From contig DIST01000002.1 in assembly GCA_002421645.1 (NCBI GenBank), positions 1 through 5,929 of the forward strand: DNA of 5,929 nt, written 5' to 3'. The notes below the pieces were generated by a model that searched no databases, was not told where the DNA came from, and saw only the letters and a list, made by a program, of their open reading frames with translations. Below, one piece after another: positions 1 through 5,929 of the stretch. Position 1 is the stretch's first letter, and the number at the start of each line of letters is the position of its first letter. This DNA comes from Flavobacterium sp. UBA6203 (GTDB lineage: Bacteria; Bacteroidota; Bacteroidia; Flavobacteriales; Flavobacteriaceae). The position numbers and the translations under genes were made by a program.

Positions 1-128
1 TGGAAAACAACTATATCATTCACGCTTCAGGAAAAGTACGAATTGACAGACTAGACCACTTAGGAATTTACAATGCAGAAACAAATCGACATACTCACAA
101 GCTTAGAGTAATTAAGAAAATAATTTAA
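1..128 (+). CDS. NlpC/P60 (C40) family cell-wall peptidase, C-terminal fragment
   Basis: The reading frame is open from base 3 to a TAA at 126-128 and gives 41 residues; the rest of the gene lies to the left of the window. The fragment starts with ENNYIIHASGKVRID and continues with RLDHLGIYN and a basic end, HKLRVIKKII. A hydrophobic strand followed by I-H-A-S-G and a V-R-I-D strand is what follows the catalytic His strand in NlpC/P60 (peptidase C40) domains, and the RLDHxGIYN extension is typical of flavobacterial members. Such enzymes cleave peptide bonds, usually gamma-D-glutamyl-diamino acid bonds, in peptidoglycan stem peptides. The catalytic Cys and His are not in the window, so activity and any SH3 or signal-peptide region cannot be judged. 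The terminator directly downstream marks this as the last gene of its transcript. Confidence 0.72.
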   Translation, partial: ENNYIIHASGKVRIDRLDHLGIYNAETNRHTHKLRVIKKII

Positions 129-138
129 AAAAACTGTT

Positions 139-170
139 AAAAAGGAAGCGAATAAAACTTCCTTTTTTTT
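139..170 (+). terminator. Intrinsic terminator after the NlpC/P60 gene
   Basis: AAAAAGGAAG (139-148) pairs with CTTCCTTTTT (158-167) around a nine-base loop (149-157), and the T-run continues to 170. It starts about ten bases after the peptidase stop codon and 30 bases before the next gene, so it should separate the two transcripts. Only the inner part of the stem contains G/C pairs, so strength is uncertain. Confidence 0.78.
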
Positions 171-177
171 ATTTCCT

Positions 178-185
178 TATTTTTG
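178..185 (+). promoter_or_regulatory. Possible promoter -7 element (TAnnTTTG) for the deacetylase operon
   Basis: TATTTTTG matches the Bacteroidota sigma-A -7 consensus TAnnTTTG and lies 14 bases before the ATG at 200, implying a very short leader. No convincing -33 TTG box is seen at the normal spacing, because that position falls in the terminator stem and T-tract. In such AT-rich DNA the match may be chance. Confidence 0.3.
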
Positions 186-199
186 AAAAAACTATTGCA

Positions 200-2647
200 A
201 TGAACAGAAGCTTTACTTCATTTTTTATATTTTTTATTTCACTTTCTATTTGGGCACAAGCACCTCAAAAACTCAATTCTGTAGAAATCTACGAACAAGT
301 TCAAAAACTAAACTTTTTAGGTAAAGTGCTCTATTTAGCAGCACATCCTGATGATGAAAACACAAAGCTTATCACCTATTTTTCAAACCATTATCACGCA
401 CAAACGGCTTATTTATCATTAACTCGTGGCGATGGTGGTCAAAATTTAATTGGTACCGAATTACGAGAAAAATTAGGCGCCATCAGAACTCAAGAATTAT
501 TAGCGGCTAGAAGAATTGATGGTGGCGAACAGTTTTTTACCCGTGCCAACGACTTCGGATTTTCAAAAGAACCGAACGAAACTTTTGCCATTTGGAATAA
601 AGATGAAGTAATGGAAGACGTGATTCAAGTGATGGAAACGTTTCGTCCTGATATCATTGTAAATCGTTTTGCGCACAATACACCTGGTACAACTCATGGT
701 CACCATACGGCTTCGGCAATGTTGAGTTTAGAAGCGTATGATTTAGTAAACTATAAACCAAAACGTATTTTTTTCAATACTTCTTGGTGGTTTTATGGAA
801 GTCAAGAAGCGTTTGATGCTGCCGATAAATCAAAATTATTAGCCATTAATTCCAATGTATTTTATCCGTTAAAAGGAAAAAGCAATAACGAAATTGCTGC
901 TTTAAGTAGAAGTCAACACAAATGTCAGGGTTTTGGAACTTTGGGAACACGAGGCGATGAAATCGAATATTTAGAGTTATTAAAAGGTGATTTACCAAGT
1001 AATACGAATCTTTTTGAAGGTATCGATACTTCTTGGAACCGTGTGAAAGGCGGAAATGAAATCGGTAAAATTCTATACGAAATTGAAAAGAATTTCAACT
1101 TTGGAAATCCGTCAGTTCATATTCCAAATTTGATAAAAGCTTATGATTTGATTCAAAAACTAGAAGATTCCCATTGGAAAGAAATCAAATCGAGACAAAT
1201 TATCAAAATCATTGAAGCATGTAGCGGTTTGTTTATGGAAGCCGTGGCAGATACAGAAACGATTACGAAAGACAGTAAATTCAATCTTCAATTGGAAGTG
1301 ATAAATCGCAGTCAGTCGAATGTGAAATTGATTTCGGTTAACGCTTTGAATATTAAGAATGAAACACAAAGTAAACCTTTAAAAAACAACGAAAAAGTAA
1401 GTTTTCAATTCAAAGATGTTGTGGTTGGAAATGCAGTTGATTATTCGAACTTGTTTTGGTTAAAAGAACAACAAACGGAAGGAATGTATCGTGTAGCTGA
1501 TAAATCCATTCGTATTTTACCTGAAATTTCAACATCATTTCCAGTCATTTTCACCATGGAAATTGAAGGAAAAACAATCGAATTCGTAAAAAACATTTGT
1601 TATAAATTCAATAATCCTGATGACGGAGAAACCTATGTTCCATTTACTATTTTACCTGAATTTACTTCTAGTATCGAGCCAAAAGTAGTCATCTTCAACG
1701 CTACTCAACCAAAAGAAATCGTGGTAAAAGTAAAAGCTCACAAAGCAAATGCTTCAGGAAAATTGTCGTTAGCAATTCCACAAGATTGGAAAATCGAACC
1801 TAAGGAGATTCCGTTTACAATTGAAGTAAAAAATGACGAACGTAAATTCACTTTCAAAATTTATCCAACAAAATCGGAAGTCACATCAAAATTGGTTGCT
1901 CAAATTTCCACTTCAAATGGAACTTTAGACAAAGAATTGGTTACCATTCAATATCCACATATTCCAAAACAAACGATTTTAGTTACTTCTGAATCTAAGG
2001 TAGTAAAACTAGATATTGCTACGAAAGGAAAAAATATTGGTTACATTATGGGTGCTGGTGATGAAGTGAATAAAAATTTAGAAAACTTAGGTTTCCAAGT
2101 GACCAATTTGAATCCGAACGATATTACTACAGAGAATTTAAAAGTTTTTGATGCTGTAATTTTAGGAATTCGAGCTTTTAATGTTGTAGACGAATTGAAA
2201 TTTAAAAATAAAATACTATTCGATTATGTAGCTAATGGCGGAAATGTTATCGTTCAGTACAACACTACTAATAATTTGATTACCAAAGAAATAGCACCCT
2301 ATAACGTAAAACTTTCTAGAGATCGTGTGACCGATGAAAATGCAAAAGTTACCTTCTTAGCACCGAATCACAAAGTGTTAAATCAACCAAATAAAATTAC
2401 TGAAAAGGATTTCTCAGGTTGGGTTCAAGAGCAAGGATTGTATTATCCAAACGAATGGAGTTCCGAATTTATTCCTATTTTAGCATCCAATGATCCAAAC
2501 GAAACACCAAAAAATGGTGGTTTACTAATCGCTAAACACGGAAAAGGAAATTACATTTACACTGGATTAAGTTTCTTTAGAGAACTTCCCGAAGGTGTAA
2601 GTGGCGCTTATAGATTATTGGCTAATTTAATTGCACTAGATAAGTAA
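200..2647 (+). CDS. Secreted PIG-L/LmbE-family deacetylase with NEW3-like and GATase1-like C-terminal domains
   Basis: This 815-residue protein is probably a zinc-dependent hydrolase that removes acetyl or other acyl groups from an N-acylated (often sugar-linked) substrate outside the cytoplasm. Residues 1-19 form a signal peptide (short basic start, hydrophobic core, SIWAQA end; cleavage likely A19/Q20). The PIG-L domain covers about 38-300: AHPDDEN at 48-54 and HGHH at 166-169. By comparison with MshB-type enzymes, H49, D52 and H169 should bind zinc and D51 act as base; all are present. Residues 350-470 look beta-rich, 490-590 resemble a NEW3/Ig-like domain (SLAIPQDWKIEPKE at 523-536), and 605-812 resemble a class I glutamine-amidotransferase (ThuA-like) fold (DAVILGIRAF at 651-660, ANGGNVIVQYN at 678-688) with no evident nucleophile-elbow Cys. 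It is much longer than the roughly 230-residue cytoplasmic BshB-type enzymes. Its TAA overlaps the next ATG, so it heads a three-gene operon. Family call is firm, substrate unknown. Confidence 0.9.
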   Translation: MNRSFTSFFIFFISLSIWAQAPQKLNSVEIYEQVQKLNFLGKVLYLAAHPDDENTKLITYFSNHYHAQTAYLSLTRGDGGQNLIGTELREKLGAIRTQELLAARRIDGGEQFFTRANDFGFSKEPNETFAIWNKDEVMEDVIQVMETFRPDIIVNRFAHNTPGTTHGHHTASAMLSLEAYDLVNYKPKRIFFNTSWWFYGSQEAFDAADKSKLLAINSNVFYPLKGKSNNEIAALSRSQHKCQGFGTLGTRGDEIEYLELLKGDLPSNTNLFEGIDTSWNRVKGGNEIGKILYEIEKNFNFGNPSVHIPNLIKAYDLIQKLEDSHWKEIKSRQIIKIIEACSGLFMEAVADTETITKDSKFNLQLEVINRSQSNVKLISVNALNIKNETQSKPLKNNEKVSFQFKDVVVGNAVDYSNLFWLKEQQTEGMYRVADKSIRILPEISTSFPVIFTMEIEGKTIEFVKNICYKFNNPDDGETYVPFTILPEFTSSIEPKVVIFNATQPKEIVVKVKAHKANASGKLSLAIPQDWKIEPKEIPFTIEVKNDERKFTFKIYPTKSEVTSKLVAQISTSNGTLDKELVTIQYPHIPKQTILVTSESKVVKLDIATKGKNIGYIMGAGDEVNKNLENLGFQVTNLNPNDITTENLKVFDAVILGIRAFNVVDELKFKNKILFDYVANGGNVIVQYNTTNNLITKEIAPYNVKLSRDRVTDENAKVTFLAPNHKVLNQPNKITEKDFSGWVQEQGLYYPNEWSSEFIPILASNDPNETPKNGGLLIAKHGKGNYIYTGLSFFRELPEGVSGAYRLLANLIALDK

Positions 2648-2748
2648 TGGAAGAAAAACACCGTTGGAAAAAAAGTTATAGCATTGTACTGATTTTGAAT
2701 GCTATCTACATTTTAATTTTCTATTTACTAAAAGAAATTTATACCTAA
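2647..2748 (+). CDS. 33-residue single-helix membrane micro-protein, candidate symporter partner
   Basis: An ATG at 2647-2649 shares its A with the deacetylase stop codon, and the frame ends with TAA at 2746-2748, one base before the symporter ATG. The product begins MEEKHRWKKS, has one hydrophobic segment at about residues 11-28 (YSIVLILNAI then YILIFYLL), and ends KEIYT. The basic residues before the helix predict an N-in, C-out orientation. It has no signal-peptide cleavage site or lipobox. Known SSS transporters such as ActP-like and PanF proteins can be preceded by small membrane partners (DUF4212, YhdT/DUF997), usually about 80-100 residues with two helices; this gene has the same position and the same pattern of a charged, W-containing start leading into a helix, but is far shorter. 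I infer an accessory or stabilising subunit of the symporter. It is too short for standard gene finding, and expression is inferred only from its tight fit between two genes and its membrane-protein design. Confidence 0.68.
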   Translation: MEEKHRWKKSYSIVLILNAIYILIFYLLKEIYT

Positions 2749-2749
2749 T

Positions 2750-4429
2750 ATGGAAAATTTAGATTGGATAGTTTTATCAGTCACTTTATCGTTTATTGTC
2801 ATTTACGGGATTCTTAAAACCAAAGGAAGCGACAATGTAAAAGACTATTTATTAGATAACAACGAAACACCTTGGTTTACTGTTGGAGTTTCAGTTATGG
2901 CAACACAAGCGAGTGCGATTACTTTTTTATCAACGCCTGGGCAAGCCTATCATGACGGAATGGGATTTGTGCAATTCTATTTTGGACTTCCCTTAGCGAT
3001 GATTGTAATTGCATATACTTTTATTCCGATTTACCATCGATTGAAAGTGTATACGGCCTATGAATATTTAGAACAACGATTCAACGTTGAAACTAGAACT
3101 TTAGCTGCAATTTTATTCCTAATTCAAAGAGGATTAGGAACCGGAATTACAATTTATGCTCCTTCTATTATTTTATCGGCTTTATTAGGTTGGAACTTGA
3201 ACATGCTAAATATCATTATTGGTATTTTAGTAATCGTTTACACAGTAACAGGCGGAACTAAAGCAGTTAATGTTACCCAAAAACAACAAATGTTCGTGAT
3301 TATGTCGGGAATGTTTATCATTTTCTTTTACATTTTAGCGAATCTTCCTCACGAAGTTGATTTTTCAAATGTACTTCACATTGCAGGTGCTAATGGAAAA
3401 ATGGATATTCTAGATTTCTCATACAATCCTGAAACACGTTATACGTTTTGGAGCGGAATTACCGGTGGATTCTTTTTAATGCTCTCCTATTTTGGAACTG
3501 ACCAATCTCAAGTAGGTCGCTATTTATCTGGAAAATCGGTAAAAGAAAGTCAAATGGGATTAATCATGAATGGAATTTTAAAAGTTCCCATGCAATTTTT
3601 CATTCTTTTAACTGGAGTTTTAGTATTTGTTTTCTTTCAATTTAACGATGCTCCATTGCATTTCAATCCAACAAATGTTGAGAAAGTAAAGGCTTCGGAA
3701 TACAAAGCAGATTATGAAAATTTAGAACAAAAGTTAACCCAAATCAACACGGATAAAAAAATTGTGAATCAAATTTATATCGAACAATTAAAACACAATG
3801 AATTTGATAATCCCATTCTGAAAAAACAAATGGTTGCGCTTTCTTTGAAAGAAAATGATTTGCGTGAAGATGCGAAAGAAGTCATTAAAAAAGTAGACGA
3901 AAAAACAGAAACTAATGACAAAGATTATGTTTTTCTCTATTTTATATTAAATTACCTTCCAAAAGGACTTTTGGGCTTACTTTTAGCCGTGATTTTCAGT
4001 GCAGCTATGTCATCAAGTGCATCTGGATTAAATTCACTTGGCGCTACTTCAGCTATTGATATTTACAAAAGAAATGTAAGTAATAAGTCAGACAAACATT
4101 ATGTAGTTGCTACACAATATTTTACGGTATTTTGGGGAATTATAGCAATAGGATTTGCTTGTATTAGTTCGTTATTTGAAAATTTAATTCAATTGGTAAA
4201 CATCATTGGTTCTATTTTCTACGGAACTGTTTTAGGAATTTTCTTGATTGGATTTTATATCAAATATATTAAAGGTAAAGCAGTTTTCATTGGAGCTTGC
4301 GTAAGCCAGTTAACCATTTTTTACATCTTCTATTTAGATGTAGTAAGTTACCTTTGGTTAAATTTTATTGGAGCACTTTTAACCATAACGTTATCATTCT
4401 TATTTCAAAAATATTATAATAAAGCATAA
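2750..4429 (+). CDS. Sodium:solute symporter (SSS/SLC5 family), NIS/SMCT-like
   Basis: This 559-residue inner-membrane protein should couple Na+ influx to uptake of a small solute. Hydrophobic segments lie near residues 6-22, 43-62, 72-94, 116-146, 150-166, 179-198, 233-252, 278-296, 394-424, 455-472, 478-505, 511-527 and 530-552, fitting the 13-helix SSS plan built on a LeuT fold. The first core helix reads SVMATQASAITFLSTPGQAY (48-67), resembling the NIS/SMCT/SMVT branch. SAAMSSSASGLNS (417-429) aligns by eye with the Na2-site helix of vSGLT, making S421 and S422 probable sodium ligands. DQSQVGRYLSGKS (251-263) is another family block. Between the segments ending at 296 and starting at 394 is a long charged insert with likely coiled-coil helices, predicted periplasmic. 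The ATG lies one base after the 33-codon gene's stop, so translational coupling is likely; no separate promoter is seen. Family is certain; substrate is not, though the operon suggests a product of the secreted deacetylase. Confidence 0.93.
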   Translation: MENLDWIVLSVTLSFIVIYGILKTKGSDNVKDYLLDNNETPWFTVGVSVMATQASAITFLSTPGQAYHDGMGFVQFYFGLPLAMIVIAYTFIPIYHRLKVYTAYEYLEQRFNVETRTLAAILFLIQRGLGTGITIYAPSIILSALLGWNLNMLNIIIGILVIVYTVTGGTKAVNVTQKQQMFVIMSGMFIIFFYILANLPHEVDFSNVLHIAGANGKMDILDFSYNPETRYTFWSGITGGFFLMLSYFGTDQSQVGRYLSGKSVKESQMGLIMNGILKVPMQFFILLTGVLVFVFFQFNDAPLHFNPTNVEKVKASEYKADYENLEQKLTQINTDKKIVNQIYIEQLKHNEFDNPILKKQMVALSLKENDLREDAKEVIKKVDEKTETNDKDYVFLYFILNYLPKGLLGLLLAVIFSAAMSSSASGLNSLGATSAIDIYKRNVSNKSDKHYVVATQYFTVFWGIIAIGFACISSLFENLIQLVNIIGSIFYGTVLGIFLIGFYIKYIKGKAVFIGACVSQLTIFYIFYLDVVSYLWLNFIGALLTITLSFLFQKYYNKA

Positions 4430-4460
4430 AAAAATCCCGATATAATCGGGACTTTTTTTT
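4428..4460. terminator. Bidirectional intrinsic terminator between convergent genes
   Basis: TCCCGAT (4435-4441) and ATCGGGA (4445-4451) form a perfect 7-bp stem with a three-base loop. Eight T's (4453-4460) follow on the plus strand, and the A-run at 4428-4434 gives seven T's on the minus strand. It overlaps the last two bases of the symporter stop codon and lies 11 bases past the stop of the DUF2911 gene, so it can end both transcripts. Confidence 0.88.
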
Positions 4461-4470
4461 ATGTAGCAAA

Positions 4471-5322
4471 TTATTTAGACCATTCAGCAATGCTATCTTT
4501 ATTCATTTTTTCATAATCAGCATTTCCTGCTTTAACTGATAAAGCTAATGATTCTTTAGCAGTAGCAATAGCTCCTTTTTTATCACCTAATTTTGCCTGA
4601 ATTAAAGATTTTAATCTCAAATACCAAAAAGGTACATCTTGTTCCTTTGGAGCATTAGTAACTGCCAAATTAACCCAGGTTAAAGCTTTGTTTAAATCTC
4701 CATTAGATTGATAATAATATTGAGCTGAAGAAAAATAATCTGCAGCTGAAGGACCTGCTAACGTTTTTTCAATACTTTTCATTGCCATCTCTTGAGTTGG
4801 AACAGCAAATGGAATAGTTACCAAAGTTCTTTCCCAAGACAATTCAATTACACCAGAATCATTAGTTAAATTATTCAAGAAAATTGATAAAGATTCTACT
4901 GACTTATTCAATGTTTCTGGTTTAACTGTAACTTTCAAAGCTACTTTTGATTCATCCCAACTTTCTGGTAATCCCCAATTGTTGGTATCCGAGTAGAAAA
5001 TAATATCCCAGCTATCCGCTTTTGGAGTTGTGTAAAAGGCATATTTCCCTTTTTTAAGATCTTTTCCAGCAATTTTAACATCTTCACTGAAAAAAATTGT
5101 GGTATTAGCATTAGCTCCTGTTCTCCACATTTTTCCATAAGGCACTAAATCACCATAAACAGTTCTTCCTTTTGCACTTGGACGTGAATATTCTACTTGA
5201 ACTGTAGTTAATCCAACAACTTGCTCAACTTTGGCAGAAGGACTCGATTGAGGCGTTTTAACTTGTGCTTCAACCATAAAATTGGCTAATATAACAGCCA
5301 ACATAACAATAATTTTTCTCAT
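4471..5322 (-). CDS. Secreted DUF2911 domain protein with TPR-like C-terminus
   Basis: This 283-residue protein belongs to the DUF2911 family, common in Bacteroidota and without established function. Residues 1-20 are a signal peptide (MRK start, hydrophobic IIVMLAVILANFMV, cleavage near EAQ), so it is exported to the periplasm or beyond; no lipobox Cys is present. The DUF2911 domain spans about 25-165, with blocks VEYSRPSAKGR (43-53), GDLVPYGKMWRTGANANT (57-74), GKYAFYTTP (92-100), YSDTNNWGLPESWDESKVA (110-128) and a closing ELSWERT (160-166). Residues about 193-265 form two or more helical hairpins of TPR type (AADYFSSAQYYYQSNGDLNKA at 193-213 interrupted by few prolines, then GDKKGAIATAKESLAL at 246-261), suggesting protein contacts. 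Only one start fits the signal peptide. It is transcribed alone, convergent with the symporter and divergent from the SRPBCC gene, with its own candidate promoter. Assignment to the family is firm; role unknown. Confidence 0.9.
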   Translation of the reverse strand: MRKIIVMLAVILANFMVEAQVKTPQSSPSAKVEQVVGLTTVQVEYSRPSAKGRTVYGDLVPYGKMWRTGANANTTIFFSEDVKIAGKDLKKGKYAFYTTPKADSWDIIFYSDTNNWGLPESWDESKVALKVTVKPETLNKSVESLSIFLNNLTNDSGVIELSWERTLVTIPFAVPTQEMAMKSIEKTLAGPSAADYFSSAQYYYQSNGDLNKALTWVNLAVTNAPKEQDVPFWYLRLKSLIQAKLGDKKGAIATAKESLALSVKAGNADYEKMNKDSIAEWSK

Positions 5323-5344
5323 AGATTTTTGTTTTTAAGATGCC

Positions 5345-5372
5345 CAAATTTACAAATTGTGAACAAATCAAA
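5345..5372 (-). promoter_or_regulatory. Candidate Bacteroidota promoter for the DUF2911 gene
   Basis: On the minus strand TAAATTTG (5352-5345) matches the -7 consensus TAnnTTTG exactly, and TTTG (5372-5369) is a -33 match 16 bases upstream, slightly shorter than the usual spacing. Transcription would start near 5338, leaving a leader of about 15 bases before the ATG at 5322. The position and exact -7 match make this the best promoter candidate in the window. Confidence 0.55.
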
Positions 5373-5399
5373 TGTTAAGAATAACTTAAATGAATAATT

Positions 5400-5433
5400 T
5401 TTGTTTAATTTATATTTAAAAAGATTAAACAAA
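5400..5433. repeat. Perfect 10-bp inverted repeat, possible operator
   Basis: TTTGTTTAAT (5400-5409) and ATTAAACAAA (5424-5433) are exact reverse complements separated by 14 bases, so equivalent points in the two arms are 24 bp apart, a little over two helical turns. It lies in the divergent intergenic region, five bases upstream of the possible -7 element of the SRPBCC gene, where a bound dimer would cover the -33 region. There is no T-tract after it in either direction that would make it a terminator. A binding site for a dimeric regulator is inference; the repeat itself is directly visible. Confidence 0.5.
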
Positions 5434-5437
5434 TTTA

Positions 5438-5445
5438 TATCTTTA
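5438..5445 (+). promoter_or_regulatory. Weak candidate -7 element for the SRPBCC gene
   Basis: TATCTTTA differs from TAnnTTTG only in the last base and is placed 13 bases before the ATG at 5459. No clear -33 TTG is found at normal spacing; that position falls within the inverted repeat at 5400-5433. A weak or activator-dependent promoter would fit, but so would a chance match in very AT-rich DNA. Confidence 0.3.
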
Positions 5446-5458
5446 CAAAAAAAATAAA

Positions 5459-5926
5459 ATGAAAATATATCGATTACACACCAAACAAAATTTACCTATA
5501 ACTATAGATGAAGCTTGGGAATTGCTTTCGGATCCAAAAAATCTTCAAAAAATCACTCCTGATTATATGGGATTCAAAATACTATCTGGAGCTGATAGAC
5601 CAATGTTTCCAGGACAAATAATACAATATATAGTTACTCCTGTTTTAGGAATTCCAACCAAATGGGTGACCGAAATCACGCATGTTGTGGACAAACAGTA
5701 TTTTGTAGACGAACAGCGTTTTGGTCCCTATGCATTGTGGCATCACAAACATTTCATCAAAGAAATTCCAGGAGGCGTTGAAATGGAAGATATAGTCGAT
5801 TATAAAGTGCCTATGGGAATTTTAGGTCAATTGGTTCACCCTATTTTAGTGAAACCGAAATTAGAAGAAATTTTCGAGTACAGAAGAAAAAAATTAATCG
5901 AACAATTTGGTGAATTTAAAGGATAA
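5459..5926 (+). CDS. SRPBCC (START/Bet v 1-like) fold protein
   Basis: This complete 155-residue protein is a cytoplasmic single-domain member of the SRPBCC superfamily, helix-grip proteins with a deep hydrophobic cavity that bind lipids or other small hydrophobic ligands. It has the expected order: a first strand, LPITIDEAWELLSDPKNLQK (12-31), the block ITPDYMGFKI (32-41), central strands, FVDEQRFGPYALWHHKHFI (82-100), DIVDYKVPMGILG (111-123), and a long C-terminal helix ending FEYRRKKLIEQF (139-150). The xFVDEQxxGPYxxWxHxH block marks the subgroup that in many bacteria is encoded beside, or fused to, a TIGR01777-type nucleotide-sugar epimerase-like protein; that gene is not in the window. 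No signal peptide or membrane helix is present. The ATG is preceded by an A-rich leader, as is usual where Shine-Dalgarno pairing is weak. No catalytic role or ligand can be assigned. Confidence 0.88.
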   Translation: MKIYRLHTKQNLPITIDEAWELLSDPKNLQKITPDYMGFKILSGADRPMFPGQIIQYIVTPVLGIPTKWVTEITHVVDKQYFVDEQRFGPYALWHHKHFIKEIPGGVEMEDIVDYKVPMGILGQLVHPILVKPKLEEIFEYRRKKLIEQFGEFKG

Positions 5927-5929
5927 CAT

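Noticed and set aside
1160..1369. 69-codon minus-strand open frame inside the deacetylase gene
   Set aside because: It lies fully antisense within a well-supported gene, matches no recognisable domain, and has no promoter-like or leader features.
200..2647. Reading the deacetylase as BshB (bacillithiol synthesis) because Flavobacteria use a PIG-L enzyme there
   Set aside because: BshB-type proteins are short cytoplasmic enzymes; this one has a signal peptide, is 815 residues long and is linked to a transporter.
4941..5138. 65-codon minus-strand open frame inside the DUF2911 gene in another frame
   Set aside because: It overlaps strongly conserved DUF2911 codons on the same strand and its translation looks like an out-of-frame shadow.
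5375..5389. Second short inverted repeat (TTAAG, five bases, CTTAA) in the divergent intergenic region
   Set aside because: Only five paired bases in very AT-rich DNA, expected by chance.
5927..5929. Final CAT as the start codon of a minus-strand gene
   Set aside because: Three bases at the window edge, which on the minus strand would read back into the SRPBCC gene; no support.
1..5929. Defence system, CRISPR array, insertion sequence, tRNA or riboswitch
   Set aside because: No direct-repeat array, transposase motifs, terminal inverted repeats, cloverleaf-like segment or long structured leader was found; intergenic gaps are at most 148 bases.

Overview
The window looks like a chromosomal segment of a member of the Bacteroidota, most likely a Flavobacteriaceae (Flavobacterium-like) bacterium. 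It is strongly AT-rich, its genes lack clear Shine-Dalgarno sequences and have A-rich leaders, two or three sites resemble the Bacteroidota promoter element TAnnTTTG, and the protein set (NlpC/P60, large secreted PIG-L protein, SSS symporter, secreted DUF2911 protein, SRPBCC protein) is typical of that group. No mobile element, CRISPR array, tRNA, rRNA or phage gene is visible.

Layout. Bases 1-128 are the last 41 codons of a plus-strand NlpC/P60 (C40) peptidase gene, closed by an intrinsic terminator (139-170). A tight plus-strand operon follows from 200 to 4429: a secreted 815-residue PIG-L/LmbE-type deacetylase with extra C-terminal domains; a 33-codon single-helix membrane protein whose ATG overlaps the deacetylase stop codon (2647-2748), too short for usual gene calling; and a 559-residue sodium:solute symporter starting one base after the small gene's stop. 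A short symmetric hairpin with T-tracts on both strands (4428-4460) ends this operon and the convergent minus-strand gene at 4471-5322, a secreted DUF2911 protein with a TPR-like C-terminus. A 136-base divergent intergenic region (5323-5458) carries a good candidate promoter for the minus gene, a weak one for the plus gene and a perfect 10-bp inverted repeat. The window ends with a complete 155-residue SRPBCC-fold protein (5459-5926).

How the genes fit together. Overlapping or near-abutting stops and starts suggest the deacetylase, micro-protein and symporter are translated as one unit. The plausible reading is that an exported amidase/deacetylase acts on an N-acylated compound outside the cytoplasm and the Na+-coupled symporter imports a product; the substrate cannot be read from the sequence. 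The 33-residue protein sits just ahead of the symporter, where small partner subunits of other SSS transporters (DUF4212, YhdT/DUF997) are also encoded, and is the best candidate here for something undescribed. The flanking genes have no obvious functional tie to this operon.
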